A stretch of DNA of 64,000 nucleotides from Cupriavidus metallidurans CH34 (GTDB lineage: Bacteria; Pseudomonadota; Gammaproteobacteria; Burkholderiales; Burkholderiaceae). The notes under the pieces are model-generated. The model saw only the letters and a list, made by a program, of their open reading frames with translations, ran no database searches and was not told the origin of the DNA. The stretch is taken from NCBI RefSeq assembly GCF_000196015.1, contig NC_007974.2, positions 186,001-250,000 on the forward strand. The letters run 5' to 3'. The position numbers were made by a program, and so were the translations under genes. How positions within the stretch are numbered: position 1 is the stretch's first letter; every line of letters begins with the position of its first letter. This document shows, piece after piece, positions 1-8,991 of the stretch.

Positions 1-103
1 CGGAAAATAGAATTGCCACGGAGAAATCATCGATGGCATCACGTCAGGACCGGGGTATCGCTGGGTTCCGTGTACGGAAAATTTTCTCATCGGGAGTGAG
101 ATC

Positions 104-295
104 ATGCGTCAAGTAAAAGCGTCCCTCTTTCGCAAAGCGCAACGCGGAGCGACTGCCATCGAATACGGCCTGATCGCGGGTCTGATCGCCGTAGCCATCG
201 TCGCCGGGGTTACCAACCTCGGTCAAAATCTCGGCACCGGTTTCTCGAATCTTGCTACCAAGGTAACAACGTGGTTCGCCGCGGTTGGTCCCTGA
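104..295 (+). CDS. flp: Flp/Fap-type IVb pilin, major Tad pilus subunit
   Basis: This 63-residue protein is a type IVb prepilin. It has a short basic leader (MRQVKASLFRKAQRG) followed by the Flp signature ATAIEYGLIAGLIAVAI, with the processing site after Gly15 and Glu at +5 of the mature protein, then a single hydrophobic helix and a short polar C-terminus. The mature pilin polymerises into the thin adhesive Flp fibre. A strong ribosome-binding site (GGGAGTGAG) sits just before the ATG. The gene is the first of the Tad locus and is separated from the next gene by 337 bp, as is common when pilin is made in excess over the machinery. Confidence 0.95.
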   Translation: MRQVKASLFRKAQRGATAIEYGLIAGLIAVAIVAGVTNLGQNLGTGFSNLATKVTTWFAAVGP

Positions 296-632
296 CGCAA
301 TAACGTCCTTGCTGCCGCTGGCCGGTTGATCAGCGGAACCCGACTTACCGAATCGCATGGATATACCGTGCCAGCGTGAATGCTGGCCGCGGTGGGACGC
401 TTGCACCCTGACGGCGCGGTTCGGTGCCTGGCCTCTAACGAGGATGAAGTGGTAGCGCCGCACTGGCCGCGAGTCGTACATGGACGGCTGGGGAAAAGTA
501 GCAGGAGTGGTGCCAAGTCGCGCAATGCAGCACAAGAAGAACGGCCGCGGCCGGTGCCCGCAGTCATGCCGGTACTGGTCCTGTGGCCCCGTGGCGCCGG
601 CATGCTGGCGTGCAGAAAATACCGGGTGAAGC
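296..632. other. Intergenic gap between flp and the TadE-like gene
   Basis: I see no convincing gene here. Open frames crossing it have no family resemblance and are shadows. Two weak hairpins are visible, CCGCTG/CAGCGG at 315-336 and GCCAGC/GCTGGC at 370-387, which could attenuate or stabilise the flp transcript. Many tad loci carry the prepilin peptidase gene (tadV/cpaA) next to flp, but this gap is too short to hold one. Confidence 0.5.
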
Positions 633-1094
633 ATGCACTTAAGGGGGAAAGCGGACGGGCGTCGCGCGAAGGGCATCGCGGCGCTCGAGTTCGCCATCGT
701 TGCACCGTTGTTCCTGACGCTCGTACTGGGTATCACGTACTACGGCACGGTGTTCGTCTTGCAGCAGGCGCTGACGCTCGCGGCCGAAGAAGGCGCGCGG
801 GCTGCCTTGCGTTATCCGCTCACCTCGACCGGGGGCACCACCGCCTCCACGCTTGATCTTCGCGTTGCTGCCGCCGCGCAGACCGCGCGCGCGATGCTGC
901 CGACGTCGATGTCCTCGCTGATCTCGTCCGCGAACGTCGCCCAGCCCGTGACATGCGCGTCCCCGTCCGGCACGCAGTGCGTGCAGGTGACGCTGAGCCT
1001 GCCAACCCGATCGATCCTGCCATCGGTGCCAATGGTGCCGGTGCCGGCTGTGCTGACTGGTTCGGCGATGGTCCAGCTATCTCCCGACATCTGA
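633..1094 (+). CDS. tadE: TadE-like minor pseudopilin
   Basis: This 153-residue protein carries a TadE-type N-terminus. A basic leader ends in Gly, followed by IAALEFAIVAPLFLTLVLG, with Glu at +5 of the processed form and one transmembrane helix. The rest is a small extracytoplasmic domain rich in Ala, Thr and Ser. TadE and TadF pseudopilins are processed by the same peptidase as Flp and are needed for pilus assembly. The downstream gene follows after 74 bp. Only one TadE/F-type gene plus tadG is present, so this protein may cover both roles. Confidence 0.85.
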   Translation: MHLRGKADGRRAKGIAALEFAIVAPLFLTLVLGITYYGTVFVLQQALTLAAEEGARAALRYPLTSTGGTTASTLDLRVAAAAQTARAMLPTSMSSLISSANVAQPVTCASPSGTQCVQVTLSLPTRSILPSVPMVPVPAVLTGSAMVQLSPDI

Positions 1095-1168
1095 GCCTCG
1101 AGATCTGACATCCCCATGAACGACGGCCCGCATTTCATCCATCGACGCAACCCGAGACAAGGCTTGGC

Positions 1169-2128
1169 ATGAGCAGCAAACAGATACGGATCGTGGCGAT
1201 TGTCCTGCTCGTGCTCGCCGGTCTGCTGGCATTGCTGGCGCTGCAGGCGGCACGCCACACCGCCGCGCCGGCACCCGCGCAGGGCGTGGTGGCCACGCAC
1301 GCCGTGGTGGTGACCACGCGCGCGGTGCCAGCAGGCAAGCCGCTGCCGGCGGACGCGCTCCAGGTCCTGCAGTTGCCGATCGATCCGGGTGGCGCCTATC
1401 AGGACGTCGCACGTGTTGCCGGCCAGGTGCCGCTGGTCAACCTCGGCGCCAACGTGCCGGTACTTGAAAGCCAGTTGCTGGCCGGGCTGGCGCGTCAGAT
1501 TCCGGACGGCGCGCGCGCGATGGCAGTGGCCGTGGACGAAGTGATCGGCGTCGGCAATCAGGTACAGCCTGGCGACTTTGTCGACGTCTTCGTGGTCCTG
1601 CGGCGCGATAGCCAGGAGATTCCGCAAAGCCAGACGCGGATGTTGTTGTCTCGCCTGCGGGTGCTGGCGTACGGCACCGGTGCGGTGAATGAAGCGCCGA
1701 AGCAGCAGGGCGAGCAGATGATGGCGCGCCGTGAAGGCGCGAAAACGGCGGTGCTGTCGGTGCCGCTGGAGCAGGTTGGCACGCTGGTCATGGCGCAGCA
1801 GGCCGGCCGCCTGATGCTCGCGCTGCGCAATCCGACTGACGAGGCGATGCCCAGCGACGGCATGTTCGCGGACCCACCGGGGGTGCTGCAGGCCCGCGCG
1901 GGCGTGCCACCCGAAGCCCAGCGCGCGCCGGTGGACAAGGCTGTGGCGGGCGTGAGCCTCGCGGGGCTGGTCGGTGAACCGCGTGCGCCCCAAACGCCCG
2001 CGCCAGCGATGCGGCCTGCCGCGCTTCCCACGGGACTCCCGGGGATGGTCGCCACCGCACGGCGCGATCCCCAGAACGAAGGTAACGGCGTGGAAATGAT
2101 CCGCGCCGGCAAGCGAGCGATTGAATAA
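1169..2128 (+). CDS. cpaB: Flp pilus assembly protein CpaB/RcpC
   Basis: This 319-residue protein matches CpaB/RcpC. It has an N-terminal signal anchor (residues about 5-25), then an SAF-type domain with the typical segment AVPAGKPLPADAL near residue 50, and a RcpC domain (VDEVIGVGNQVQPGDFVDVFVV near 120-140). CpaB is periplasmic and works with the secretin CpaC to build the outer-membrane exit of the Tad pilus. The C-terminal 60 residues are Pro/Ala-rich and probably disordered. The stop codon lies 13 bp before the chosen cpaC start. Confidence 0.93.
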   Translation: MSSKQIRIVAIVLLVLAGLLALLALQAARHTAAPAPAQGVVATHAVVVTTRAVPAGKPLPADALQVLQLPIDPGGAYQDVARVAGQVPLVNLGANVPVLESQLLAGLARQIPDGARAMAVAVDEVIGVGNQVQPGDFVDVFVVLRRDSQEIPQSQTRMLLSRLRVLAYGTGAVNEAPKQQGEQMMARREGAKTAVLSVPLEQVGTLVMAQQAGRLMLALRNPTDEAMPSDGMFADPPGVLQARAGVPPEAQRAPVDKAVAGVSLAGLVGEPRAPQTPAPAMRPAALPTGLPGMVATARRDPQNEGNGVEMIRAGKRAIE

Positions 2129-2141
2129 CGGACGACACGGT

Positions 2142-3563
2142 ATGCCGAAAAAGTTGAATCACCGTGTTCTGGCGCGACTGGTCGCGCTGACGATGCTGGC
2201 GCTGGCCGCGGCGCCGATATCGCAAACGGATGCACAAGCAGCGACACAAGCAGCGACACAAGCAATGTCGCCGCCGACAGGTTCCTTCGACACCGCAGGC
2301 TCGCGCACGTTGCGCCTGCTAGCCGGTGCGCAACAGGAAATCCGGCCCGGACAGGCGCTGGAGCGCGTGGCGGTGGGTAACCCCGAGGTGGCCGATGCAC
2401 TGCTGCTCAAGCATCGGGGTGGTCCATCCACTGTGCTCGTGGTGGCCCGCAAGCCCGGCGTCACCGACCTCAAGATCTGGAGCCGCGATGTTGCGCCGGT
2501 CAGCTACACGGTGCGTGTGGATGCGGTGCGGCCCGATCCCGGCGGCGCCAGCGTTGATCTCTCGTCCGCCGGGGCGTCGATCAGCGGCGAGTCTCCGGAT
2601 GCCCCAGCCGCCGCGCGTACGCTGATGGCGGCGCGCGCCGCCGTCTCCAGTGCCGATGGCAAGAGGGCAGGCGTTGTGGTTGACCGCTCGACGGTGCCGG
2701 TCTCTGGCACTGTGCAGGTCGACGTCAAGGTGGTGGAGATCAGCAAGACCGTTCTCAAGGAAATCGGCCTGAACTTCTATCGCGACAACGGCGGCTTCGC
2801 ATTCGGTACCTTCAGCCCGTCGTCGCTGACCAAGGCCACGTTCACGCCGGGCGTTGGCACGGTCGTGGACTCGGTGTCGCCAATCAGCAGCGCTTTCAAC
2901 CTGATCGCCGGATCGGTGTCGAAGGGCATCTTCGCCAACCTGAGCCTGATGGAAGCCAACGGTCTCGTCCGTGTGCTGGCCGAGCCGAGCCTGGTGGCGT
3001 TGTCGGGGCAGAGCGCGAGCTTCCTGGCTGGCGGAGAAATTCCGATTCCGGTGCCGCAGGCGCTGGGGACCACGACGATCCAGTACAAGCCGTTCGGTAT
3101 CGGGCTCACGGTATCGCCGACGGTGATGTCGCGCGAGCGCATCGCGCTCAAGGTGGCGCCCGAGGCCAGCGATCTCGATCCTTCGCGTGGCATCGTGCTG
3201 AACGGCGCCACGGTGCCGGCCATCGTCACGCGGCGCGCCGACACCACGATCGAACTCGGTGACGGCGAGAGCTTCGTGATCGGCGGCCTGGTGAGCCGCA
3301 ACACGGTCAGCAATGTCAGCAAGGTCCCGTTCCTGGGCGATCTGCCGGTGATCGGCAGCTTCTTCAAGAACCTGAACTTCCATCAGGAAGACCGCGAACT
3401 GATGATCGTGGTCACGCCGCACCTGATCAAGCCCCTGGCCAAGGATTCGCCCGCAGCGGCCGGCGCGTCCCAGGACGGCCGCACCAGCGCCAATCCCAAC
3501 GTCTGGGGCCGCTACATGCTGGGCGAGTACGCGGACCAGAGCCTGCCAGGGTTCTCGAGATAG
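2142..3563 (+). CDS. cpaC: Tad pilus secretin CpaC/RcpA
   Basis: This is the outer-membrane secretin of the Tad machine, about 473 residues. The ATG at 2142 is preferred over an upstream in-frame TTG at 2121, because it directly precedes a classical signal peptide ending near AQA. Next come the pilus-assembly N-terminal domain (ERVAVGNPEVADALLL), a BON-like region and a C-terminal secretin domain with FLAGGEIPIPVPQ and the terminal VPFLGDLPVIGSFFKN motif. Secretins form the multimeric gate for fibre exit. The gene is 11 bp upstream of tadZ, in an operon with cpaB. Confidence 0.95.
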   Translation: MPKKLNHRVLARLVALTMLALAAAPISQTDAQAATQAATQAMSPPTGSFDTAGSRTLRLLAGAQQEIRPGQALERVAVGNPEVADALLLKHRGGPSTVLVVARKPGVTDLKIWSRDVAPVSYTVRVDAVRPDPGGASVDLSSAGASISGESPDAPAAARTLMAARAAVSSADGKRAGVVVDRSTVPVSGTVQVDVKVVEISKTVLKEIGLNFYRDNGGFAFGTFSPSSLTKATFTPGVGTVVDSVSPISSAFNLIAGSVSKGIFANLSLMEANGLVRVLAEPSLVALSGQSASFLAGGEIPIPVPQALGTTTIQYKPFGIGLTVSPTVMSRERIALKVAPEASDLDPSRGIVLNGATVPAIVTRRADTTIELGDGESFVIGGLVSRNTVSNVSKVPFLGDLPVIGSFFKNLNFHQEDRELMIVVTPHLIKPLAKDSPAAAGASQDGRTSANPNVWGRYMLGEYADQSLPGFSR

Positions 3564-3574
3564 GCGGACCAACG

Positions 3575-4813
3575 ATGGAGCGAAACACATCTGTGGATCA
3601 TTTCCTGCTCAACACCACGCGCGAGGACGTCCGGCACTGGCTGGGCCACGCGCTGGGCGCCGTTGGCACGCTGGTCGCCGACGCCGATTCGCAGGATTCC
3701 TTCGTCGAGAAGATCGGCACATTGCGGCCCGGCCTGGTATTGCTCGATTTCACGCAGTCGCGCGCGATCGACTCGGCGCGGCTGGCCGAGCAGATCGCGC
3801 GGCTGTTTCCGCAGTTGCCGCTCGTCGCGGTGGGCCACGCAGGCGAGCCCGAGGCGTTGCTCGCCGCCTTGCGTGCCGGCGTGCGCGACTTCATTGACCT
3901 GGGCGGCGCACCCGACCATGCGGCGTCCGTGGCCCGCCAGTTGATGGTGCCGCGCGTGCAGGTGCGGCCGGTCGCGGCAACGCGGCGCGACGGCAAGATC
4001 GTCGCGCTGCTTGGCGCGCGTCCGGGCGTGGGCGTCACCAGCCTGGCCGTGAATCTTGCGGCGGCCGTACGTCGCGGCGCGCAGGCCGAGGTGTTGCTGC
4101 TCGATCTGGGATTGCCCGCGCGGGACGGTGCCCTCTACTCCAACGTCTCACCCGAGTTCCATTTTGTCGAAGCGGTGCGCAACCTGCGGCGCTTTGACCA
4201 GGTGTTCGTCGATACCGCCATCGTGCGGCACACCAATGGCATGTCGGTGCTGCCGCTGCCGGCCAGTCTGGCCGAGATGCGCGACATCTCGTTTTCCGAG
4301 GCCATGGCGCTGCTGGACCGGCTGCGCGAGTTCTTCGATCTCCAGGTGGTGGACCTTGGCGGGTTCTCGAACGCCGAGTTCATGGCGCAGATCGTCAAGG
4401 CTGCCGATACCGTGGTGCTGGTGGCCGAGCAGAGCGTCGGTGCGATCGTCTCCGCGGCAGAACTGCTGCAGGAGCTGAAGAAGCGCGAGGTCGAGCGCGA
4501 TGACCTGCATCTGCTGGTATCGCGCTTCGACGCCGAACTCGGGGTCGATGCGGAACAGATCGCCGATCGGATCGGCGTGGCCTCGGTGGGCGTGCTGCCT
4601 GAACGACGGGCCGCACTTCTGCAGGCAGGAAATCGTGGCGTCGTGCTGGCTGACCAATCACCGGCGGACCCCTATGTGCGCGCTATCGGCGCGCTGTTGG
4701 AACGACTGGGATTCCGCGAAGGGCAAGTGCCCGAGCGCAGTGTCCTGGCCCGGATCAAGGAAAAGTTGCCCCAGGTGCTGCGCCCGGTGCGCGCCGCAAG
4801 GGTAGGAAACTGA
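3575..4813 (+). CDS. cpaE: Pilus localisation protein TadZ/CpaE (MinD/ParA fold)
   Basis: This 412-residue protein has the TadZ/CpaE layout. Residues about 10-125 form an atypical receiver-like domain, and residues about 140-375 form a MinD/ParA-type fold (IVALLGARPGVGVTSLAV, then FFDLQVVDLGG). TadZ positions the Tad machine in the cell. The Walker-A region reads RPGVGVTS, so the signature lysine is Arg149 and the P-loop lysine is Val154. Classical ATP hydrolysis is therefore unlikely. Several TadZ homologues are known to be degenerate here. The gene ends one base before the cpaF start, so translation is probably coupled. Confidence 0.92.
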   Translation: MERNTSVDHFLLNTTREDVRHWLGHALGAVGTLVADADSQDSFVEKIGTLRPGLVLLDFTQSRAIDSARLAEQIARLFPQLPLVAVGHAGEPEALLAALRAGVRDFIDLGGAPDHAASVARQLMVPRVQVRPVAATRRDGKIVALLGARPGVGVTSLAVNLAAAVRRGAQAEVLLLDLGLPARDGALYSNVSPEFHFVEAVRNLRRFDQVFVDTAIVRHTNGMSVLPLPASLAEMRDISFSEAMALLDRLREFFDLQVVDLGGFSNAEFMAQIVKAADTVVLVAEQSVGAIVSAAELLQELKKREVERDDLHLLVSRFDAELGVDAEQIADRIGVASVGVLPERRAALLQAGNRGVVLADQSPADPYVRAIGALLERLGFREGQVPERSVLARIKEKLPQVLRPVRAARVGN

Positions 4814-4814
4814 C

Positions 4815-6131
4815 ATGACCGACGCGATCGAATTCTCGGACAACGCTGCTGCCCCGTTTCCTGTTTCGCAGGAGTTCCACAATATCAAGGAGGCCGCGCA
4901 CGAACACCTGCTGACGCGCATCGAGGAGCTTGGCGCCGAGTTCGGGCGCTGGTCGCGCGCGGCCATCCAGCGTTTTGTCGATCTGGAACTGGAGAGTTTC
5001 ACGCGCCTGCGCCGCATTCCGATCAACGAGGCCGAGCTGCGCCAGATTTCCGAGGCGCTGACCAACGAGCTGGCGGGCTTTGGGCCGATCGAGGATCTGC
5101 TCAACGATCCGGCGGTGGAAGATATTCTCGTCAACGGCCACATGGACGTCTACGTGTCACGCCACGGCGTGCTGGAGCGGATTCCGGTGCGGTTTGCCGA
5201 TGGCGGGCACTTGCTGCGCATCGTGCGGCGGATCCTGGCGCCGATTGGCCGCCGCCTGGACGAATCGAATCCGATGGTCGATGCGCGCCTGCCAGACGGC
5301 GGCCGTATCAACGTGATCATCCCGCCGCTGGCGCTGGAAGGTCCGGTCGTCTCGATCCGGAAATTCCGCAAGGATCCGCTGACGCCGCTCGATCTGCAGA
5401 CACTCGGCACGATGAGCCCGGAGATTACCGAGCTGCTTGACGCCGCCGTGCGCGCGCGCTGCAACATCCTTGTGAGCGGTGGCACCAGTTCAGGCAAGAC
5501 GTCGCTGCTCAACGCACTGGCCACCTTCATCCCGTCCACCGAGCGTGTGATTACGATCGAGGACACGGCCGAACTGGCGCTCAATCACCCGCACGTGGTC
5601 CGGCTGGAGAGCCGTCCCGGCGGCTTCGAAGGTACCGGCACGGTGACGATCCGCGACCTGCTGCGCAACAGCCTGCGGATGCGTCCGGACCGCATCATCG
5701 TGGGCGAAGTGCGCGGCGGCGAAGTGCTGGAAATGCTGCAGGCGATGAGCACGGGCCACGACGGCTCGATGGGCACGATCCACGCCAGCAGCCCGCGCGA
5801 ATGCCTGTACCGGCTGGAGATGCTGGCCGGGTTCGCGGGCTTCCAGGGCAGCGAAGTCAGCCTGCGCCGCCAGATCGCCAATGCGATCGACTTCATCGTG
5901 CAGATCGGCCGGCTGTCGAATGGCCGGCGTCGCATCCTGTCGATCACGGAAGTGACCGGACTGGGCGACAACATCATTTCCACGCAGGAGCTTTACCGGC
6001 ACGAACCGGTGCAGAACCCGGATGGCACTGAAAGCGACCGCTGGCAGTCGCTTGGCATCCTGCCGCATTCGCCCAAGCTGGCGCGGATGCGGCCGGCCAA
6101 CTTCTCGCTGGATGACCGCTTTGATCTCTAG
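4815..6131 (+). CDS. cpaF: Tad pilus assembly/secretion ATPase CpaF/TadA
   Basis: This 438-residue protein is the hexameric secretion-type ATPase that powers Flp pilus assembly. An N-terminal helical domain is followed by the CpaF core with LPDGGRINVIIPPLAL, Walker A GGTSSGKTS near residue 222, an Asp/His box region (TIEDTAEL), Walker B (RIIVGEVRGGE) and the GHDGSMGTIHA segment. All key residues are present and the length is typical. The 3' end overlaps the tadB start by 20 bp. Confidence 0.96.
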   Translation: MTDAIEFSDNAAAPFPVSQEFHNIKEAAHEHLLTRIEELGAEFGRWSRAAIQRFVDLELESFTRLRRIPINEAELRQISEALTNELAGFGPIEDLLNDPAVEDILVNGHMDVYVSRHGVLERIPVRFADGGHLLRIVRRILAPIGRRLDESNPMVDARLPDGGRINVIIPPLALEGPVVSIRKFRKDPLTPLDLQTLGTMSPEITELLDAAVRARCNILVSGGTSSGKTSLLNALATFIPSTERVITIEDTAELALNHPHVVRLESRPGGFEGTGTVTIRDLLRNSLRMRPDRIIVGEVRGGEVLEMLQAMSTGHDGSMGTIHASSPRECLYRLEMLAGFAGFQGSEVSLRRQIANAIDFIVQIGRLSNGRRRILSITEVTGLGDNIISTQELYRHEPVQNPDGTESDRWQSLGILPHSPKLARMRPANFSLDDRFDL

Positions 6132-7050
6132 CGCCAGCCTTTTCATTGCCGCACTCGCCATGATCATGGTGGGGCTGGGCCTGCTGATGCTCGCTGCCGC
6201 ACGAAGCCGGTCGCGCGCAGAGGACGCCCGCGCGCACCTGACCGCGCAGACGGAGCAGGTACGCGCGCGCTACGCAACGGTCAGCGACCCCACGCCGCAA
6301 TCGGCCACGCGCGATCTGCGCCGACGCTGGGACGACCTGATGCGGCGGGCGGACCTGAAGCCCACGCGCCGCACGTATCTGGTCGTGGGCGTGCCGATGG
6401 TGCTGGCCGTGCTGGGTGGCGCCATCGCGGGTGGCGGCATCGGCGCGGGGGCCATGCTGGTCATGGTGCTGACGCTGCTGTGCTTCTTCGTTTGGCTGCG
6501 TATCCGCCGGATCAAGGAAAAGATGCTGCGCCAGTTGCCAGGCTTTCTCGATGGCGTGGTGCGGCTGATGACCATCGGCAGCAGCGTGCCAGCCGCTTTC
6601 CAGAACTCGGTGGCCAACACCGAACCGCCGCTGCGCCAGTGCCTGGTGCAGGTGATTCACTTGCAGCGCGCGGGCAAGGAACTCGATCAGGCCGTGTTGC
6701 AGATGGGCCGGGCCTACGACCTTGACGAACTCGTGATCGTGTCGTCGGTGCTGCGGCTCTCGCAGCGCTATGGCGGCCGCGCCGACGTGGTGATGGAACG
6801 CACCGCCACCTTCATGCGCGATCGTGAAGAGGCGCAACGCGAGCTGATGGCGCTCTCGGCGGAGACACGTATGTCGGCGTGGGTGCTGGGCCTGTTGCCG
6901 CTAATCGTGGGTGGCGGCATGTTCGTTTTCAATGCGGGCTACATCCTGCTGATGTGGCGTGACCCGGGCGGCCGCGCGATGCTGCTGACGGCGGCCGGGC
7001 TAGAGGTGGCAGGCGCGTTCCTGCTCTACCGGCTTGCCCGGTCGATCTAG
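6112..7050 (+). CDS. tadB: Inner-membrane platform protein TadB
   Basis: TadB is one of two GspF-like platform proteins on which the CpaF ATPase acts. The open frame extends upstream inside cpaF, but the ATG at 6112 gives the usual 312-residue TadB starting MTALISSASLF. It has an N-terminal membrane segment, a second hydrophobic pair near residues 85-120, the T2SSF domain (LPGFLDGVVRLMTIGSSVP) and two C-terminal membrane helices. The 20-bp overlap with cpaF suggests translational coupling. tadC follows after 9 bp. Confidence 0.92.
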   Translation: MTALISSASLFIAALAMIMVGLGLLMLAAARSRSRAEDARAHLTAQTEQVRARYATVSDPTPQSATRDLRRRWDDLMRRADLKPTRRTYLVVGVPMVLAVLGGAIAGGGIGAGAMLVMVLTLLCFFVWLRIRRIKEKMLRQLPGFLDGVVRLMTIGSSVPAAFQNSVANTEPPLRQCLVQVIHLQRAGKELDQAVLQMGRAYDLDELVIVSSVLRLSQRYGGRADVVMERTATFMRDREEAQRELMALSAETRMSAWVLGLLPLIVGGGMFVFNAGYILLMWRDPGGRAMLLTAAGLEVAGAFLLYRLARSI

Positions 7051-7059
7051 AGGCCCGCC

Positions 7060-8169
7060 ATGGACGTGTTCACACTGATCTCGATCAGCCTGCTTGTCGG
7101 CGCGGTGGCGATGATCCTGCTGGCGTGGCCGCTGATGCAGCAATGGCGGCAGCGGCGCGCCGCCGCGCGCACGATCGACGAGGCGCTGGTGCGGCAGGCC
7201 ACCCAGCGGGCCGCGGGTGCCGCCGCGCAGGCTGGCGCCACGCAGGCCGGTGCCGCACCGGCGACGCAACCGGCCCAGCAGATGTCGCCACGCGCCGCAG
7301 CAGTAGCCGCCGCCACGGCAGCGGCCACGGCCGCGACGCAGGGTGCGAGCCCGGCGCCGGGTGTCGCCGACACGCGGCGCGGATCGATCGGCGCGCAGCT
7401 TGGCGGGCGCATCAGCGAACGCTTTAACCAGCACTGGCTCGAATCGCGCCTGGGCAAGGCCGCGGTGAGTGCCGAGGAGCAGCAGTTGCTGGAGCAGTGC
7501 GGTTTCTACGGCGTCAGGCCACGCGCCGTATTCGGTGCGTTGCGCCTGCTGGTGCCGGGCATCCTGGCGGCGCTGGCGTTCGCGTGGAAGCTCGACGTTT
7601 CGCTAGCCGGCGCCCTGGCGTGGGCGTTTGCAGCGTTCGCAGGCGGCTTCCTGCTGGCGAAGACCCTGTTGCGGCGGCGCGCGGCTCAACGGCTGCGCAG
7701 CGTGGCCGACGAGCTTCCGATCCTGATCGACATGCTGCGCCTGCTGCAGGGCGTGGGATTGTCGATCGACCAGAGCCTGCAAATCATCGTGACCGAGTTC
7801 GGCAGCATGCTGCAGGTGCTTGGCCCCGAGCTGCAGCGCTCCAACCAGCAGTTCGCGTCGGGCCGCTCGCGCGAGCAGACGCTGCTGCGCATCGGCAAGC
7901 TGTTCGACGATGAAGATCTGAAGGGCCTGATCACCTTGCTGACGCAGGTGGACCGCCACGGCGGCGCGGTACAGGAGCCGTTGCGCCAGTTCGGCGAGCG
8001 CCTGCAGATCGCGCGCAAGGCGCGCATGAAGGACAAGATCGGCAGGCTGACGGTCAAGATGACCGGTGTGATGGTGGTCAGCCTGCTGCCCGTGTTGCTG
8101 ATCCTGACGGCAGGCCCGGGGTTCCTGGGTGTGATGCGCATGTTGGCGCAGATGAATGGAGGCAGTTGA
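7060..8169 (+). CDS. tadC: Inner-membrane platform protein TadC
   Basis: TadC is the second GspF-like platform subunit, 369 residues here. It has an N-terminal membrane anchor (LISISLLVGAVAMILL), a central membrane pair near residues 155-200, the T2SSF domain (ADELPILIDMLRLLQGVGLSIDQS) and a C-terminal helix. Between the first helix and the conserved core (about residues 50-110) is a low-complexity Ala/Thr/Gln-rich stretch that I do not expect in most TadC proteins. The stop codon abuts the tadD start. Confidence 0.9.
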   Translation: MDVFTLISISLLVGAVAMILLAWPLMQQWRQRRAAARTIDEALVRQATQRAAGAAAQAGATQAGAAPATQPAQQMSPRAAAVAAATAAATAATQGASPAPGVADTRRGSIGAQLGGRISERFNQHWLESRLGKAAVSAEEQQLLEQCGFYGVRPRAVFGALRLLVPGILAALAFAWKLDVSLAGALAWAFAAFAGGFLLAKTLLRRRAAQRLRSVADELPILIDMLRLLQGVGLSIDQSLQIIVTEFGSMLQVLGPELQRSNQQFASGRSREQTLLRIGKLFDDEDLKGLITLLTQVDRHGGAVQEPLRQFGERLQIARKARMKDKIGRLTVKMTGVMVVSLLPVLLILTAGPGFLGVMRMLAQMNGGS

Positions 8170-8991
8170 ATGAAGACCGTGATGTCGCCCTGGTCGCGCT
8201 GGTCGCCCCGGACCCTCTTGCCAGCGTCACTGGCCATGCCGCTGGCAGCCGCGCTGCTACTGTCCGGATGCGCGTCCACGCCGAACACAGCGGAGGTGAT
8301 GGCGCAGCAGGCCGATGCGCAGATCGAACTGGCGAAGCTGCGTGACAAGGAGGCCCGCGCCGAATACAACGATCAGTCCGTTTACCTGGGGCTGATCAAC
8401 CGGATGCAGACAGAGGGCATGTACTTCGCGTCGCTGGCGCATATCGATGCCTTCCAGCAGAAGTTCGGCAGCAATCCATCGCTGCTGGCGATGCGGGCCG
8501 ATGCCCTGCGTGAGACCGGTCAGGACGATGCGGCCCTGCAGGCGTACCGTGATCTGCTCGGGACCGATCGCGCCGCGCGGGCGCATCACGGCATTGGGCT
8601 TGTGCTCGGCAGACAGGGAGACTTTATGCGTGCCGCCGGTGAACTGCGCCAGGCGGTGTCGATGGAGCCGGTGAACCCGCAGTACTCGAGCGATCTTGGC
8701 TACGCACTGATGCGAGGCGGTGCGCTGCAGGATGCCCGCGTGCCGGTGATGCAGGCGCTGGAACTGGATGCCGCCAATCCGCGGTTGATCAGCAATGCGG
8801 TGGTGTGGCTGTGGGCATCCGGCAAGCGCGCCGAAGCCAACGCCATGATGCAGCGTGCCGCGATGCAGGAGCCGACGCGAGCGGCCATCCGCAAGGAGGC
8901 GGATCGCGTCAGTCGGGCCGCGCAGGTCCGCGACAAGACCGCGCCGCGTGGCGCGCAGGCCGTGGCGCTCAACGCAGGAGTCAAACCATGA
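8170..8991 (+). CDS. tadD: TPR lipoprotein TadD
   Basis: This 273-residue protein starts with a lipoprotein signal peptide whose lipobox is LLLSGCAS, so it should be lipidated at the cysteine and reach the outer membrane. The rest is made of tetratricopeptide repeats (for example ALQAYRDLLGTDRAARAHHGIG). TadD acts as a pilotin-like assembly factor for the CpaC secretin. The gene starts directly after the tadC stop, and its own stop overlaps the next start (ATGA), which indicates a tightly coupled operon. Confidence 0.9.
   Translation: MKTVMSPWSRWSPRTLLPASLAMPLAAALLLSGCASTPNTAEVMAQQADAQIELAKLRDKEARAEYNDQSVYLGLINRMQTEGMYFASLAHIDAFQQKFGSNPSLLAMRADALRETGQDDAALQAYRDLLGTDRAARAHHGIGLVLGRQGDFMRAAGELRQAVSMEPVNPQYSSDLGYALMRGGALQDARVPVMQALELDAANPRLISNAVVWLWASGKRAEANAMMQRAAMQEPTRAAIRKEADRVSRAAQVRDKTAPRGAQAVALNAGVKP

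Noticed and set aside
380..856. Open frame between flp and the TadE-like gene
   Set aside because: It overlaps the TadE-like gene in another frame, lacks any hydrophobic segment and does not resemble a prepilin peptidase.
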